Assembly (NCBI GenBank): GCA_936920195.1
Contig: CAKZHE010000067.1
Location: forward strand, 1 to 40,175
Origin: an uncultured cyanobacterium
Lineage (GTDB): Bacteria > Cyanobacteriota > Cyanobacteriia > Cyanobacteriales > FACHB-T130
DNA length: 40,175 nucleotides
Direction of reading: 5' to 3'
The position numbers and the translations under genes were made by a program. Below the pieces are notes generated by a model. That model was not told where the DNA came from, did no database searches, and saw nothing but the letters and a program-made list of their open reading frames with translations. This document shows positions 8,492 through 16,199 of the stretch, piece after piece. The stretch's first letter is position 1. Every line of letters starts with the position of its first letter.

Positions 8492-8515
8492 CTACTGAGA
8501 GTAGTTCATTCTGAT

Positions 8516-9115
8516 TTATTCTGATTTATTCGCCAGAAGCTCCAGAGAAATTTTACTGCCCTGAGCCAAAGGCACTTCTTCGCCCGCTGGATCTACTGGC
8601 ACAGCAATGGTAACTGTATAGTTGAGCGTTGCCTTGGGTTTGCCGCCCATTGCTTGCCAAAAAGCTCCCACATTTTGCAATTGTCCCGCTCGCATAAAGG
8701 CAGTGGGCAGGGGTAAAGATTGGGTTTTCAAACTACCTTGCAGAACTTCCATCGGCAGTTTAGGAAAGCGCAGCAATACTTTCATCACTTCCCCTAAAAT
8801 CAGATGTTCTTCTCGCGGATTGGCGTTCTGAATTGACCAAGCGGTAATTAAATAAGAGCAGTCAACCCGCGCTGAAGGCAGTCTGATGGTGGCTTTGCCA
8901 TTGGTTTCCCGCTCAAAGGTGGGAACTGAATTGCGTAATTCTAGATTGGCTCGCACATCATAGAGGAAGAGGTTAATTACTAATGATTTGGTGGTTTCTT
9001 TGCTAATGGAATCTTTATCGGGGCTGGAAAAACTAAAATTGATCTGTTGAACTAAATCTGGTGGCAGTTCGCGATTTAAAAGCTCAATCAAGGTATCATC
9101 TAAATCTTGCAGCAT
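8516..9115 (-). CDS. CIS DUF4255 protein, Pvc16-like tube terminator/cap
   Basis: The 199-aa protein matches the DUF4255/Pvc16 N-domain family, which in eCIS particles caps or terminates the tail tube and sheath. Typical features are the start MLQDLDDTLIELLNRELP, the SLVINLFLYDVRANLELRNS block, RVDCSYLITAWS, and EEHLILGEVMKVLLRFP. The C-terminus is a beta-rich segment (ATLNYTVTIAVPVDP). It is the last gene of the CIS operon, 54 nt beyond the 128-aa gene. A DUF4255 gene next to the AAA+ ATPase region is usual for eCIS loci. Confidence 0.88.
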   Translation of the reverse strand: MLQDLDDTLIELLNRELPPDLVQQINFSFSSPDKDSISKETTKSLVINLFLYDVRANLELRNSVPTFERETNGKATIRLPSARVDCSYLITAWSIQNANPREEHLILGEVMKVLLRFPKLPMEVLQGSLKTQSLPLPTAFMRAGQLQNVGAFWQAMGGKPKATLNYTVTIAVPVDPAGEEVPLAQGSKISLELLANKSE

Positions 9116-9168
9116 AAAGCATTATTTAATCCTTTTCAATTCTACTTGATTTGAGTCTGGTTGCACCA

Positions 9169-9555
9169 CTACAAGCTCTCATTTTGCTCGAAAAGTTCAT
9201 AGGTTTTTCTTCTGAGAATGGCGATTAAAGCTTTGTCTTCCTTTGTTAGCTCCTGTTTGGTTTGTTGAGCGTTATCTTCCATGGCATTGATTAACTCATA
9301 CAGATCGTAAACTGTTCCCTCTCCTTGCAATTTCCGCCCTCTCAGCTTTTCTACTTGCTGCACAAACTCATCTTCAGATATCTGTTCTATATCATCATCT
9401 TTGCTAAACATAACTCGACTTAGGTATTCCATTCCATAGTCGAATCTCCCGGTTTCAAAATTGTATTTAAGGATGCTCATCCCACCATTTTCTGTTGGGA
9501 CAAACTTAACCGGACGCTCAACTACGATATAGTATTCTGGTAAGTTAGCTTCCAT
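9169..9555 (-). CDS. Unknown 128-aa protein beside the CIS effector, candidate immunity or loading partner
   Basis: The protein has no signal peptide or membrane segment and I do not recognise a family. The N-terminal ~50 residues look like beta strands (EYYIVVERPVKFVP, GGMSILKYNFETGRFDYGMEYL). The C-terminal half is acidic and helical (ISEDEFVQQVEKLRG, KEDKALIAILRRKTYELFEQ). AAGGAG lies about nine bases ahead of the ATG at 9555. It is 28 nt downstream of the effector gene, so it is almost surely co-transcribed with it. Small acidic neighbours of toxin genes are often immunity proteins or chaperones; that assignment here is inference from position and composition only. Confidence 0.6.
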   Translation of the reverse strand: MEANLPEYYIVVERPVKFVPTENGGMSILKYNFETGRFDYGMEYLSRVMFSKDDDIEQISEDEFVQQVEKLRGRKLQGEGTVYDLYELINAMEDNAQQTKQELTKEDKALIAILRRKTYELFEQNESL

Positions 9556-9583
9556 CTTCTGTTTCTCCTTAAGTCCTTGTTCA

Positions 9584-11593
9584 TTAGGGCGATGCCTTTT
9601 TTAAGGCTTGCTGTAAGGCTTCATCGTATTTTTTCTTGATTTCTGTGTTTATACTATCTATAAGTTCTCTTTGCTGTGGATTAGTTTCCGACGGTGTTTG
9701 TTTGTTAGCATTAAATTCTATATTGCGAACCACTTCATATAAATCGTGTTCCATATGACCAACTTCAATAAATTGTTCAAGCTCGAGCCGAAACTCAACA
9801 ATATGATTGTTAGACATCTTAAGATTCATTAAAATGTCAGCATAACCACTCCTTATGCGAGGTTCAAAACGATTCTTAATTTTAACAATTCGGATATTTT
9901 TAGATTTCTCTCCCTCACGTTTTTTTTGATTAAAGTCATTAATATACCTTTCTATTTGTTCCAATGCTGTAAACAGATCTTCAACGGAATTGAACAGGAT
10001 GCGACTACCTGCAATATCAACCAGACTAGAGGCATCTTTTTTAAAAGAACCTGTTCCGTCCTTCTCCTTCTCCTGCTCATACTCTATAATTTTATCCATT
10101 GCTCGCTTGCGACCTTTTAGGTCTTTTCGGAACTCTGGTTTGCTCTTTATTCCTTGTGATTGTGATTGTGATTGTGATTTTAGTTCGGATATCCTGCCAA
10201 CTAGATATTCTGTTAGTTCTTGCAATTCTTCGTTTGCGCCCTTGGCTTGGTCGTACAGTTCGTTTACGTAGGCATCTCTGGATTCTGTTAGTTCTTTTTG
10301 GTTTTCTTCATTAGATTTTTTTCTATAGCTGGTTAGTTTTTCTTGATATTTGCTAAGGCTTTCACCTCCCTGGATCTGATCTTTAAGTCCTAATGTTTGG
10401 GTTGCATTCAAAATTTTGTTGGAAATACTTTTTTGACCTTCAGTAAGAAAACTATTTTCTAAACTTTCCCCATTCTTAGACTTAGCCTTTTTTGCATCTT
10501 TTTGTGTTTCTGCTGCTGCCTCTACAGCTGTGCTTAATATTTCCAGTGCCTCTGGATTTTTATGTAACTTGTCAAATACTTCTGGATGTGTTATTCTCAA
10601 TTTACTGATTGGTTTTGAATAAGTCCTAGTGTTATAATTTGCGAACATCTGAAATAGTTCTGGAGTCTCATTTATTAATGAACCAGCCACTCTCATTCTC
10701 ACATATTCATTAGCCGCATCCTCGATACTCATCTTGTCTACGACAGTATCTTCATACTTCTCTTGTAATAATCCTGTAACTGTTGCATAAAGTGTATTCC
10801 TACGGTCTGGACCTGTTGGCATTCCCAAGTCCAATTTTAGGCGACTCATTAGTGTATATATGGCATCATACAATGCGTCTACATCTTGATCTGTTATAAA
10901 TTGCACTGGCATATTGCTAGTCGAAAACTGAGATATCTGCTGGGGCAATGCTAACGAAGACGGAGGATTTTCTATTGTCGTTGTTAATCGGTCTGTGGGG
11001 GCAGTTTGTAATGCTTTTGCTCCCATGATATCAGCTTCTTTTTCTAAGGCGCGATCGCTATTCATCGGCTTGCCTTTAGCCTGCATTGTGGGCTGCACTC
11101 TGCCCTGTTTCTGTTGGACAACGTGCCATCCTTCATGGGCTAAATGTTTTTCCTGTCCTGAACCTAAATAAATATCTGTTCCTTGGGTATATGCTAATGC
11201 CTGTAACTCAGAAGGTTTAGTAGAATTAAAGTGAACTTTTACATCTGCCATTGAGATGCCAGAGAGGTTTTCAATTCCGGCTCTCAGGTTATCGGGCAAC
11301 CCCGTCTGATTTTGTCGCGGCGACTGAATTTGACTGTCTTTTGCTGTTAATTCGGAGGACAATCCCCGAAAACTTGGTTTGGCTTGAATTGTTGGCATTC
11401 CCAATTTTGCAGAAAGTGGGGAAGCTAAAGACTGAGCATCTGGCTGTTGGGATCTAAATTGCCGACTGGCGGCTCGACTGCCAAAGATTTCTTGAAACTC
11501 GTTAATTGAATCGACTGCCGATTTCTGGAGTGCCGGAGAGGTTGCGGCTTGGGAGTTGGTGGTTTTGGTTTGGTGCTGTTGTTGCTTGCCCAT
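9584..11593 (-). CDS. CIS effector: DUF4157 eCIS-core domain plus RelA/SpoT-like synthetase domain
   Basis: This 669-aa protein is the likely payload. Residues about 98-172 are the eCIS-core (DUF4157) domain: DNLRAGIENLSGISMADVKVHF, DIYLG, and a metalloprotease-like HEGWH at 153-157. A disordered Gln/Ser-rich leader precedes it. A long helical middle (about 235-510) contains a QSQSQSQ run at 473-480. Residues about 490-630 read as a RelA/SpoT synthetase fold: DIAGSR (526-531, metal-binding Asp526), RFEPRIRSGYAD (Tyr584 at the nucleotide-stacking position), VEFRLELEQ (catalytic Glu600) and GHMEHDLYEVVRNIE (612-626). There is no HD hydrolase domain. This suggests a (p)ppGpp- or (p)ppApp-forming toxin delivered by the particle; the enzyme assignment is by motif only. 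GGAGAGG precedes the ATG. Confidence 0.8.
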   Translation of the reverse strand: MGKQQQHQTKTTNSQAATSPALQKSAVDSINEFQEIFGSRAASRQFRSQQPDAQSLASPLSAKLGMPTIQAKPSFRGLSSELTAKDSQIQSPRQNQTGLPDNLRAGIENLSGISMADVKVHFNSTKPSELQALAYTQGTDIYLGSGQEKHLAHEGWHVVQQKQGRVQPTMQAKGKPMNSDRALEKEADIMGAKALQTAPTDRLTTTIENPPSSLALPQQISQFSTSNMPVQFITDQDVDALYDAIYTLMSRLKLDLGMPTGPDRRNTLYATVTGLLQEKYEDTVVDKMSIEDAANEYVRMRVAGSLINETPELFQMFANYNTRTYSKPISKLRITHPEVFDKLHKNPEALEILSTAVEAAAETQKDAKKAKSKNGESLENSFLTEGQKSISNKILNATQTLGLKDQIQGGESLSKYQEKLTSYRKKSNEENQKELTESRDAYVNELYDQAKGANEELQELTEYLVGRISELKSQSQSQSQGIKSKPEFRKDLKGRKRAMDKIIEYEQEKEKDGTGSFKKDASSLVDIAGSRILFNSVEDLFTALEQIERYINDFNQKKREGEKSKNIRIVKIKNRFEPRIRSGYADILMNLKMSNNHIVEFRLELEQFIEVGHMEHDLYEVVRNIEFNANKQTPSETNPQQRELIDSINTEIKKKYDEALQQALKKASP

Positions 11594-11641
11594 TGCTAAC
11601 CTCTCCGTTGAAATAGAGTGAATTGGTGAACTTCTTAAATC

Positions 11642-11666
11642 GGGGTAGGCACGGGGACGCTACCCC
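11642..11666. repeat. Short GGGGTAG/CTACCCC palindrome
   Basis: GGGGTAG at 11642-11648 pairs with CTACCCC at 11660-11666, with a GC-rich 11-nt loop. It lies in the 108-nt gap between the AAA+ gene and the effector gene. No T-run follows, so a terminator role is unproven. It may partly separate effector expression from the structural genes. Confidence 0.5.
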
Positions 11667-11701
11667 TAAATCATATAATTGAAAATAATCTTAACTTGAT
11701 T

Positions 11702-13819
11702 TTAGCCAAATTTCCCATATTGTCCTAATTCTTCACGCATCAAAATCTTCCCGCGCTGGTCATAATCTCGGCGAATGGCATAGATCAAATGCTCCATGTT
11801 AACTATGCCACCATCATCAGCCGCTAAAAAAGAGGCTCGCAAGGCGATGTTGCGAATATTTGCCCCAGAAAGTTGAAATTTCTTGGCTAAAAACTCCAGA
11901 TCCAAATCTGGACTGCGGGGGGTATGATGAGGCCAGATTTGCTGCCAAATCTGATGGCGTTCGGAAATATCTGGCAAGGGAAATTCGATGGTAAATCGCA
12001 ACCGCCGCATAAAGGCTTCATCGATATTGCTGCGGAAGTTGGTAGTTAAAATTGCTATGCCTTGATATTCTTCCATCTTTTGTAAAAGATAGCTGGTTTC
12101 AATATTAGCATAACGGTCATGGGCATCTTGGACTTCGGAACGCTTGCCAAAGATGGCATCGGCTTCATCAAAGAGGAGGATGGCATTGGAGTTGGCGGCG
12201 GCATTAAAGACGCGGTTGAGATTTTTTTCGGTTTCTCCAATATATTTACTTACCATTTGGGATAAATCGATTTTATACAGGTCTAATTGCAATTCGCGAG
12301 CAATTACCTCTGCTGCCATAGTTTTACCAGTTCCAGGCAATCCGGAAAATAATACGTTTAATCCTTTGCCTAACGAGAGGCGTTCGCCAAAACCCCAGGT
12401 TTCCCAAACCAGATGATGATGTTTGGCTTGATTGCAAATTTCTCGCAGTTGTGAAGCTTGATTGGGTGGTAAAATAATGTCCTGCCATTGGTATTTTGGT
12501 TCGATTTTCCGAGCTAGGTTAGTCAAATCCCTGCCAGATTGCGATCGCGCGGCAGTAAATAATAGTTGCAAGTCTTGATTTTGAGTAATATTTTGATCTC
12601 TATGGCTGAAGCTTTGCCAGTGTTTAGTATTAGCGGCTGTGGCGACGGCGTTGGCTATTTGAGTGGTTTGGAGGAGAAAGCGATCGCTCAAATAATCCAA
12701 GTCTTGTGCATTTAAATTCATTCCCCTATTCGCTAAATGAAATTGCCAACAATTGCGCCGCTGTTCAAAGTTGAGCGGGGGAAATGAAATAGTAATGAAA
12801 CTAGATAAAATCGCTTTTTCAGGATGCCAAGGTTGTTCGCCCGACAAAATGATGATTCCTTCAAAGTTGGCTAAGGCAGCTAAAAGAGTTTGATAAACTA
12901 GCCTTTGTTCTTCAGTCATCAAAGCATCTAAATCTTCTAGATAAAGCCAGGTTTGACGAAATTTAGCTTCCCGTAAGATCAGGCTTAAATTTAATTCAAA
13001 GTCATTTTTAGATGTATTTAATTTCAGCAAATTGGCTACAATTAAATTAGTTTGAGCTTTACTAGCCAAGATTTGAGCCGTAGATTGCTTAATTGTGACA
13101 TCTGTGCCTTGAAAATATAGCTGTAAAGGTTGCTGTTGTTGCCAATGTTGACGAGTTAGCGCCATTAACCCCGGCGGCATTTCGGCTGGCAGGGAGAAAT
13201 CATCAATAATTTTATTTGGCTCAATTAGTTGGCAGTAATTCATAAGACGAGAATCTATTCCTGGTTGTTCAAGTAAAAGCTGAATCACCTGCTCGTCTAG
13301 ATGCAATTCGCGAGCAATTAAAGTGGAGCGATTTGACTCAGAAATGAGATGCAATAGTTGATGTGTAATCAGGGTGGCATTAGTGGCAAAATAAGCCCGT
13401 TGGCTTAACTTTTCGGCGGCAGAATTACTAAGTAAATTGAGAGCTAAATCAACTGTTGGGCGTTTGTAGCGGACATCATCTTGTAAATAAGCATAGAGTT
13501 TTTCGTAACGTCGATCCAATTCTGGAGCGAGGGCGATCGCCATAATTTTAACTTCAAATTCTGACAGTTGATAGGTTTTTTGCAGCCAATCTAAAGGAGA
13601 ATCTGGCAAAATTTGTGTCAATAAATTATCTGTTTCTAAATCCAAAAATTGTGGAATTCCTGGCTCTCGCTCTAGCAATTTTTCGGCGGTTTCTGACTCT
13701 ATTTGCAATAATCCGCGATAGGTATCCGATGCTGATTTGTTATCGTCATTAGTAGATGCGATCGCTTCTTCCAATCGGCGATCTAACCATTGTAATAGAG
13801 GTAGCAAACCATTAATCAT
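11702..13819 (-). CDS. CIS AAA+ ATPase, Pvc15/Afp15-like
   Basis: The 705-aa cytoplasmic protein has a long helical N-terminal region and a single C-terminal AAA+ module. Walker A is SGLPGTGKTMAAEVIARE, Walker B is AILLFDEADAIFG, and the arginine-finger region reads MRRLRFTIEFPLPD. The sensor 2 area includes LSGANIRNIALRASFLA. AAA+ ATPases of this type are conserved in eCIS clusters and are thought to help particle assembly or effector loading rather than sheath recycling. An internal pseudo-AAA part (residues about 225-370, with WLYLEDLDALMTEEQ and GIIILSGEQ) suggests a degenerate first ATPase domain. It starts with ATG at 13819, 29 nt after the small coiled-coil gene. Confidence 0.92.
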   Translation of the reverse strand: MINGLLPLLQWLDRRLEEAIASTNDDNKSASDTYRGLLQIESETAEKLLEREPGIPQFLDLETDNLLTQILPDSPLDWLQKTYQLSEFEVKIMAIALAPELDRRYEKLYAYLQDDVRYKRPTVDLALNLLSNSAAEKLSQRAYFATNATLITHQLLHLISESNRSTLIARELHLDEQVIQLLLEQPGIDSRLMNYCQLIEPNKIIDDFSLPAEMPPGLMALTRQHWQQQQPLQLYFQGTDVTIKQSTAQILASKAQTNLIVANLLKLNTSKNDFELNLSLILREAKFRQTWLYLEDLDALMTEEQRLVYQTLLAALANFEGIIILSGEQPWHPEKAILSSFITISFPPLNFEQRRNCWQFHLANRGMNLNAQDLDYLSDRFLLQTTQIANAVATAANTKHWQSFSHRDQNITQNQDLQLLFTAARSQSGRDLTNLARKIEPKYQWQDIILPPNQASQLREICNQAKHHHLVWETWGFGERLSLGKGLNVLFSGLPGTGKTMAAEVIARELQLDLYKIDLSQMVSKYIGETEKNLNRVFNAAANSNAILLFDEADAIFGKRSEVQDAHDRYANIETSYLLQKMEEYQGIAILTTNFRSNIDEAFMRRLRFTIEFPLPDISERHQIWQQIWPHHTPRSPDLDLEFLAKKFQLSGANIRNIALRASFLAADDGGIVNMEHLIYAIRRDYDQRGKILMREELGQYGKFG

Positions 13820-13831
13820 TGACTGTTTAAT

Positions 13832-13901
13832 AAGTTTGTAGTTGGGCTTTAGCCCTCCGAGCTAGTAGCTGAAGCTGAAGCCGAAGCCCAACTACGAACT
13901 T
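13832..13901. repeat. Palindromic repeat, copy 2, overlapping a gene end
   Basis: Outer arms 13832-13849 and 13884-13901 match as inverted copies at 17 of 18 positions and share their sequence with copy 1 at 7288-7346. The right arm and part of the interior lie inside the coding region of the 75-aa gene and supply its C-terminus and stop codon. Confidence 0.85.
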
Positions 13902-14076
13902 CTTGATTTTCAGCAGTTTTACCTAACTCTTCTTCCAAAATTTGAATCGCGCCACTAATTCGCAGTAAAGTATCTCGTAGATTTGCCTGTTTTGACTCTA
14001 AATCTGCCATCATTTTTTGTCCGGCTTCAAACTCACTTTTAAGTTGATTTAGACGTTTTTCCAGTTGTTCTTTCAT
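13849..14076 (-). CDS. Small coiled-coil protein in the CIS operon
   Basis: The 75-aa protein begins with a charged heptad-like helix (MKEQLEKRLNQLKSEFEAGQ...LESKQANLRDTLLRISGAIQILEEELG), which looks like a coiled coil. Its last ~17 residues, rich in Ala and Ser (SWASASASATSSEG), are encoded by a palindromic repeat, so the natural C-terminus was probably replaced or extended by the insertion. It sits between the PAAR-like gene (6 nt away) and the ATPase gene. Small helical proteins at this place in cyanobacterial eCIS loci have no established role that I know. It may be a chaperone or assembly factor, as inference only. Confidence 0.65.
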   Translation of the reverse strand: MKEQLEKRLNQLKSEFEAGQKMMADLESKQANLRDTLLRISGAIQILEEELGKTAENQEVRSWASASASATSSEG

Positions 14077-14082
14077 ACCTGC

Positions 14083-14511
14083 TTAAGTTCCTTTAACTTT
14101 CACATTCATGGTTGTAAATGTCCCCGTACCAGAGTATTGTGGAGTAGCATCTGGCACTGGTCCAGTTGAGGTAGGTTGTTGTGCCGGAGTCATCACTTGA
14201 AATTTAGCTTGGAAAGATGAGCCTTTGAGCAAAACTGGTTTATTGCCAGATTTAGTTTTTTGCGCCTTTTGATTAGCTGCGAGAGATTGAATAGAAAGCA
14301 TTCCCACCCCAGGAATACTATATTGAGGAGTGGTGTAGGTACAACCAGGAACCATGACGTTTTTTTCATCGCCATCCACGCACACTAACTTGCCATTAAT
14401 TTGAGCTTTTCCAGAACCAATTAAATCCCCTGGCTGGACACCTACAATTGCTTGTCCAAAGGTGGGATTAAACATTGCTTTATCACCAGTCATCAGAATA
14501 AAATCAGCCAT
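14083..14511 (-). CDS. PAAR-like spike tip protein (Pvc10-like)
   Basis: The 142-aa protein is Gly/Val-rich and probably all beta. It has a MADFILMTGDKAMFNPTFG start, then GSGKAQINGKLVCVDGDE and VMVPGCTYTTPQYSIPGVG, resembling the small hub-capping PAAR-like proteins of CIS loci. The segment KPVLLKGSSFQAKFQVMTPAQQP also fits that group. It would cap the spike and pierce the target membrane. Position among baseplate and fibre genes supports this; residue-level PAAR repeats are not strict, so the family name is moderately sure. The Thr/Gly/Pro-rich tail ends in FTTMNVKVKGT. Confidence 0.7.
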   Translation of the reverse strand: MADFILMTGDKAMFNPTFGQAIVGVQPGDLIGSGKAQINGKLVCVDGDEKNVMVPGCTYTTPQYSIPGVGMLSIQSLAANQKAQKTKSGNKPVLLKGSSFQAKFQVMTPAQQPTSTGPVPDATPQYSGTGTFTTMNVKVKGT

Positions 14512-14544
14512 TGGTTATCAGTATGATCTTCTGGGAGTAATGCT

Positions 14545-16176
14545 TTAGAATGGAACCCCAATACATCTAGCTTTGGCTATTATCCCAGCACCTCCACTTC
14601 CTTGCGCTCCAGTAAGATACCAATATCCGTCTGAACCTATATAAACATAAACTTGTTCGCCACCACCTGAAAATTTACCTTGCACATAAGTTAAAAATGC
14701 GACGCATTTTTTACTGTCTCCCATTTTTACTTGACTTTGACCTGCTGTCCATGTATATTCGTTAGAAAACCATATTTTGCCTTGGATTTCACCCAATACT
14801 TGTAAATTATCGTTAACTGTTAAGTCCCCAGAAAAAGCGATTTTAGGTCCAACTAAAGACAGCGTATCATCAGTATCGTTAGCAATACCAATTTCTAAAG
14901 TACAAGATTCTGTCGTTCCAGATCTGACATAATAACGCATCCAGGCTGCATCGCCACCGCCACCACCGGGATTTTTGGGAAATATTATGCCAGTTGTTTC
15001 TGTATTTCCCACACTAGGAGTAATAGCGCCTGTTACTGTTAAATTGCCTGCTATAGTTCCCGAAGTAATTTTACTAGCCGATAAGTTAGGAATCCTGTCA
15101 ATGGCTAATGTTCCTGTATTGATTTTATCAGCCGATAAATTAGGAATCCTGTCAATGGCTAATGTTCCTGTATTGATTTTATCAGCCGATAAATTAGGAA
15201 TCCTGTCAACACCTAATGTCCCTGCATTGATTTTATCAGCCGATAGATTAGGAATTCGAGCCACATCTAATGTTCCTGCATTGATTTTATCAGCCGATAG
15301 ATTGGGAATTCGAGCCACATTTAATGTTCCTGCATTGATTTTATCAGCTGATAAGTTAGGAATTCGAGCCACATCCAATATTCCAGAGGTAATACTTGCC
15401 GTATCTATTCTTCCTGAAATTGCACCTGTGACAGTTAAACTTCCCGCAAATGTTGAATTTCCGGTGCTAGCAACTGTTAAATTACCACTAAGATACTGAT
15501 CGCCTTGGACATTTAATTTGTAGTTACCAGGATTGGTTGTACCGATGCCAACGTTACCGCTGTCTGTAGCTAAATAGGTATTTTGAGTAACTGTTAAACT
15601 GCCATTCAAAATGGCTAAATTGGGATTAGCATTTCCTCCAGATCTCAGGATTAAATCATTGCCAGCAGCATTGGGTAAAAATATTCCCGAATAAGTCCGA
15701 ATGCTCAAGTCTAAGGTTAAAGTATCTCCAGCAATCGAGATTTTGGCTAATTTCACTGTATTGCTAGGGGATGCTGCGGCAAACCCCAGAATGGGTTTTT
15801 CCTGCCAGCGGGTATAACTATCTCCCACATCTTCTTGCTGTTTAATTTGTTTTTCTTGGCTATATTGAAGATATATTTCGCCAGCAGTAATGTTTTGGAA
15901 ATTAGAAAAGGCAGTATCTTTTTTGAAAACGATCAGATTACCACTAGAATCAATGGCTGAACCGGATTTAATATTGACAGCTTTTTGTCCTTGAATTAGT
16001 TCAACTTCTAGTCCTTCAATAATCCCAGAAACATGAAGGCTTTTCTGGTGGTATTGTTGGCGATCGCTTAAATATTGATGTTGAATTTCAAAGTCGTCTT
16101 CCAGCAGATATTGACCGGGAAAATAATTAGGATGAGCATCAATAAAATTGGTAAAATCAGTTTTAGTTCTAGCCAT
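14545..16176 (-). CDS. CIS tail fibre-like protein with 18-residue tandem repeats
   Basis: I choose the ATG at 16176 (543 aa), which has AAGGAGT seven bases upstream. An open frame reaches 16272 but would overlap the preceding gene and lacks a ribosome site. The N-terminus (FPGQYLLEDDFEIQHQYLSDRQ) looks like a particle-attachment domain. Then comes a beta-rich phage-fibre-like region containing NVGIGTTNPG. The centre has about six copies of an 18-residue unit, RIPNLSADKINAGTLxVx. The C-terminus (YTWTAGQSQVKMG...YIGSDGYWYLTG) may be the receptor-binding head. It is the best counterpart of Pvc13, so it should decide what surface the particle binds. Confidence 0.82.
   Translation of the reverse strand: MARTKTDFTNFIDAHPNYFPGQYLLEDDFEIQHQYLSDRQQYHQKSLHVSGIIEGLEVELIQGQKAVNIKSGSAIDSSGNLIVFKKDTAFSNFQNITAGEIYLQYSQEKQIKQQEDVGDSYTRWQEKPILGFAAASPSNTVKLAKISIAGDTLTLDLSIRTYSGIFLPNAAGNDLILRSGGNANPNLAILNGSLTVTQNTYLATDSGNVGIGTTNPGNYKLNVQGDQYLSGNLTVASTGNSTFAGSLTVTGAISGRIDTASITSGILDVARIPNLSADKINAGTLNVARIPNLSADKINAGTLDVARIPNLSADKINAGTLGVDRIPNLSADKINTGTLAIDRIPNLSADKINTGTLAIDRIPNLSASKITSGTIAGNLTVTGAITPSVGNTETTGIIFPKNPGGGGGDAAWMRYYVRSGTTESCTLEIGIANDTDDTLSLVGPKIAFSGDLTVNDNLQVLGEIQGKIWFSNEYTWTAGQSQVKMGDSKKCVAFLTYVQGKFSGGGEQVYVYIGSDGYWYLTGAQGSGGAGIIAKARCIGVPF
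15066..15390. repeat. 54-nt in-frame tandem repeat in the fibre gene
   Basis: Six near-identical 54-nt units encode the 18-residue fibre repeats. Identity is highest between the copies at about 15120-15230, which suggests recent duplication. Copy-number change would alter fibre length without breaking the frame. Confidence 0.88.
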
Positions 16177-16199
16177 GATGTGACTCCTTAAAAGTTGGT

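Noticed and set aside
9926-10314. Several small plus-strand frames inside the effector gene
   Set aside because: They are antisense to the effector, and the Cys/Asp-rich one arises from the Gln/Ser codon repeat.
15066-15390. CRISPR array suspicion for the regularly spaced repeats
   Set aside because: Units are contiguous and in frame with no unique spacers. They encode a fibre repeat.
14975-15499. 174-codon plus-strand open frame across the fibre repeats
   Set aside because: It is the antisense reading of the 54-nt fibre repeat. The fibre strand has a ribosome site, a start and family-like ends; this frame has none.
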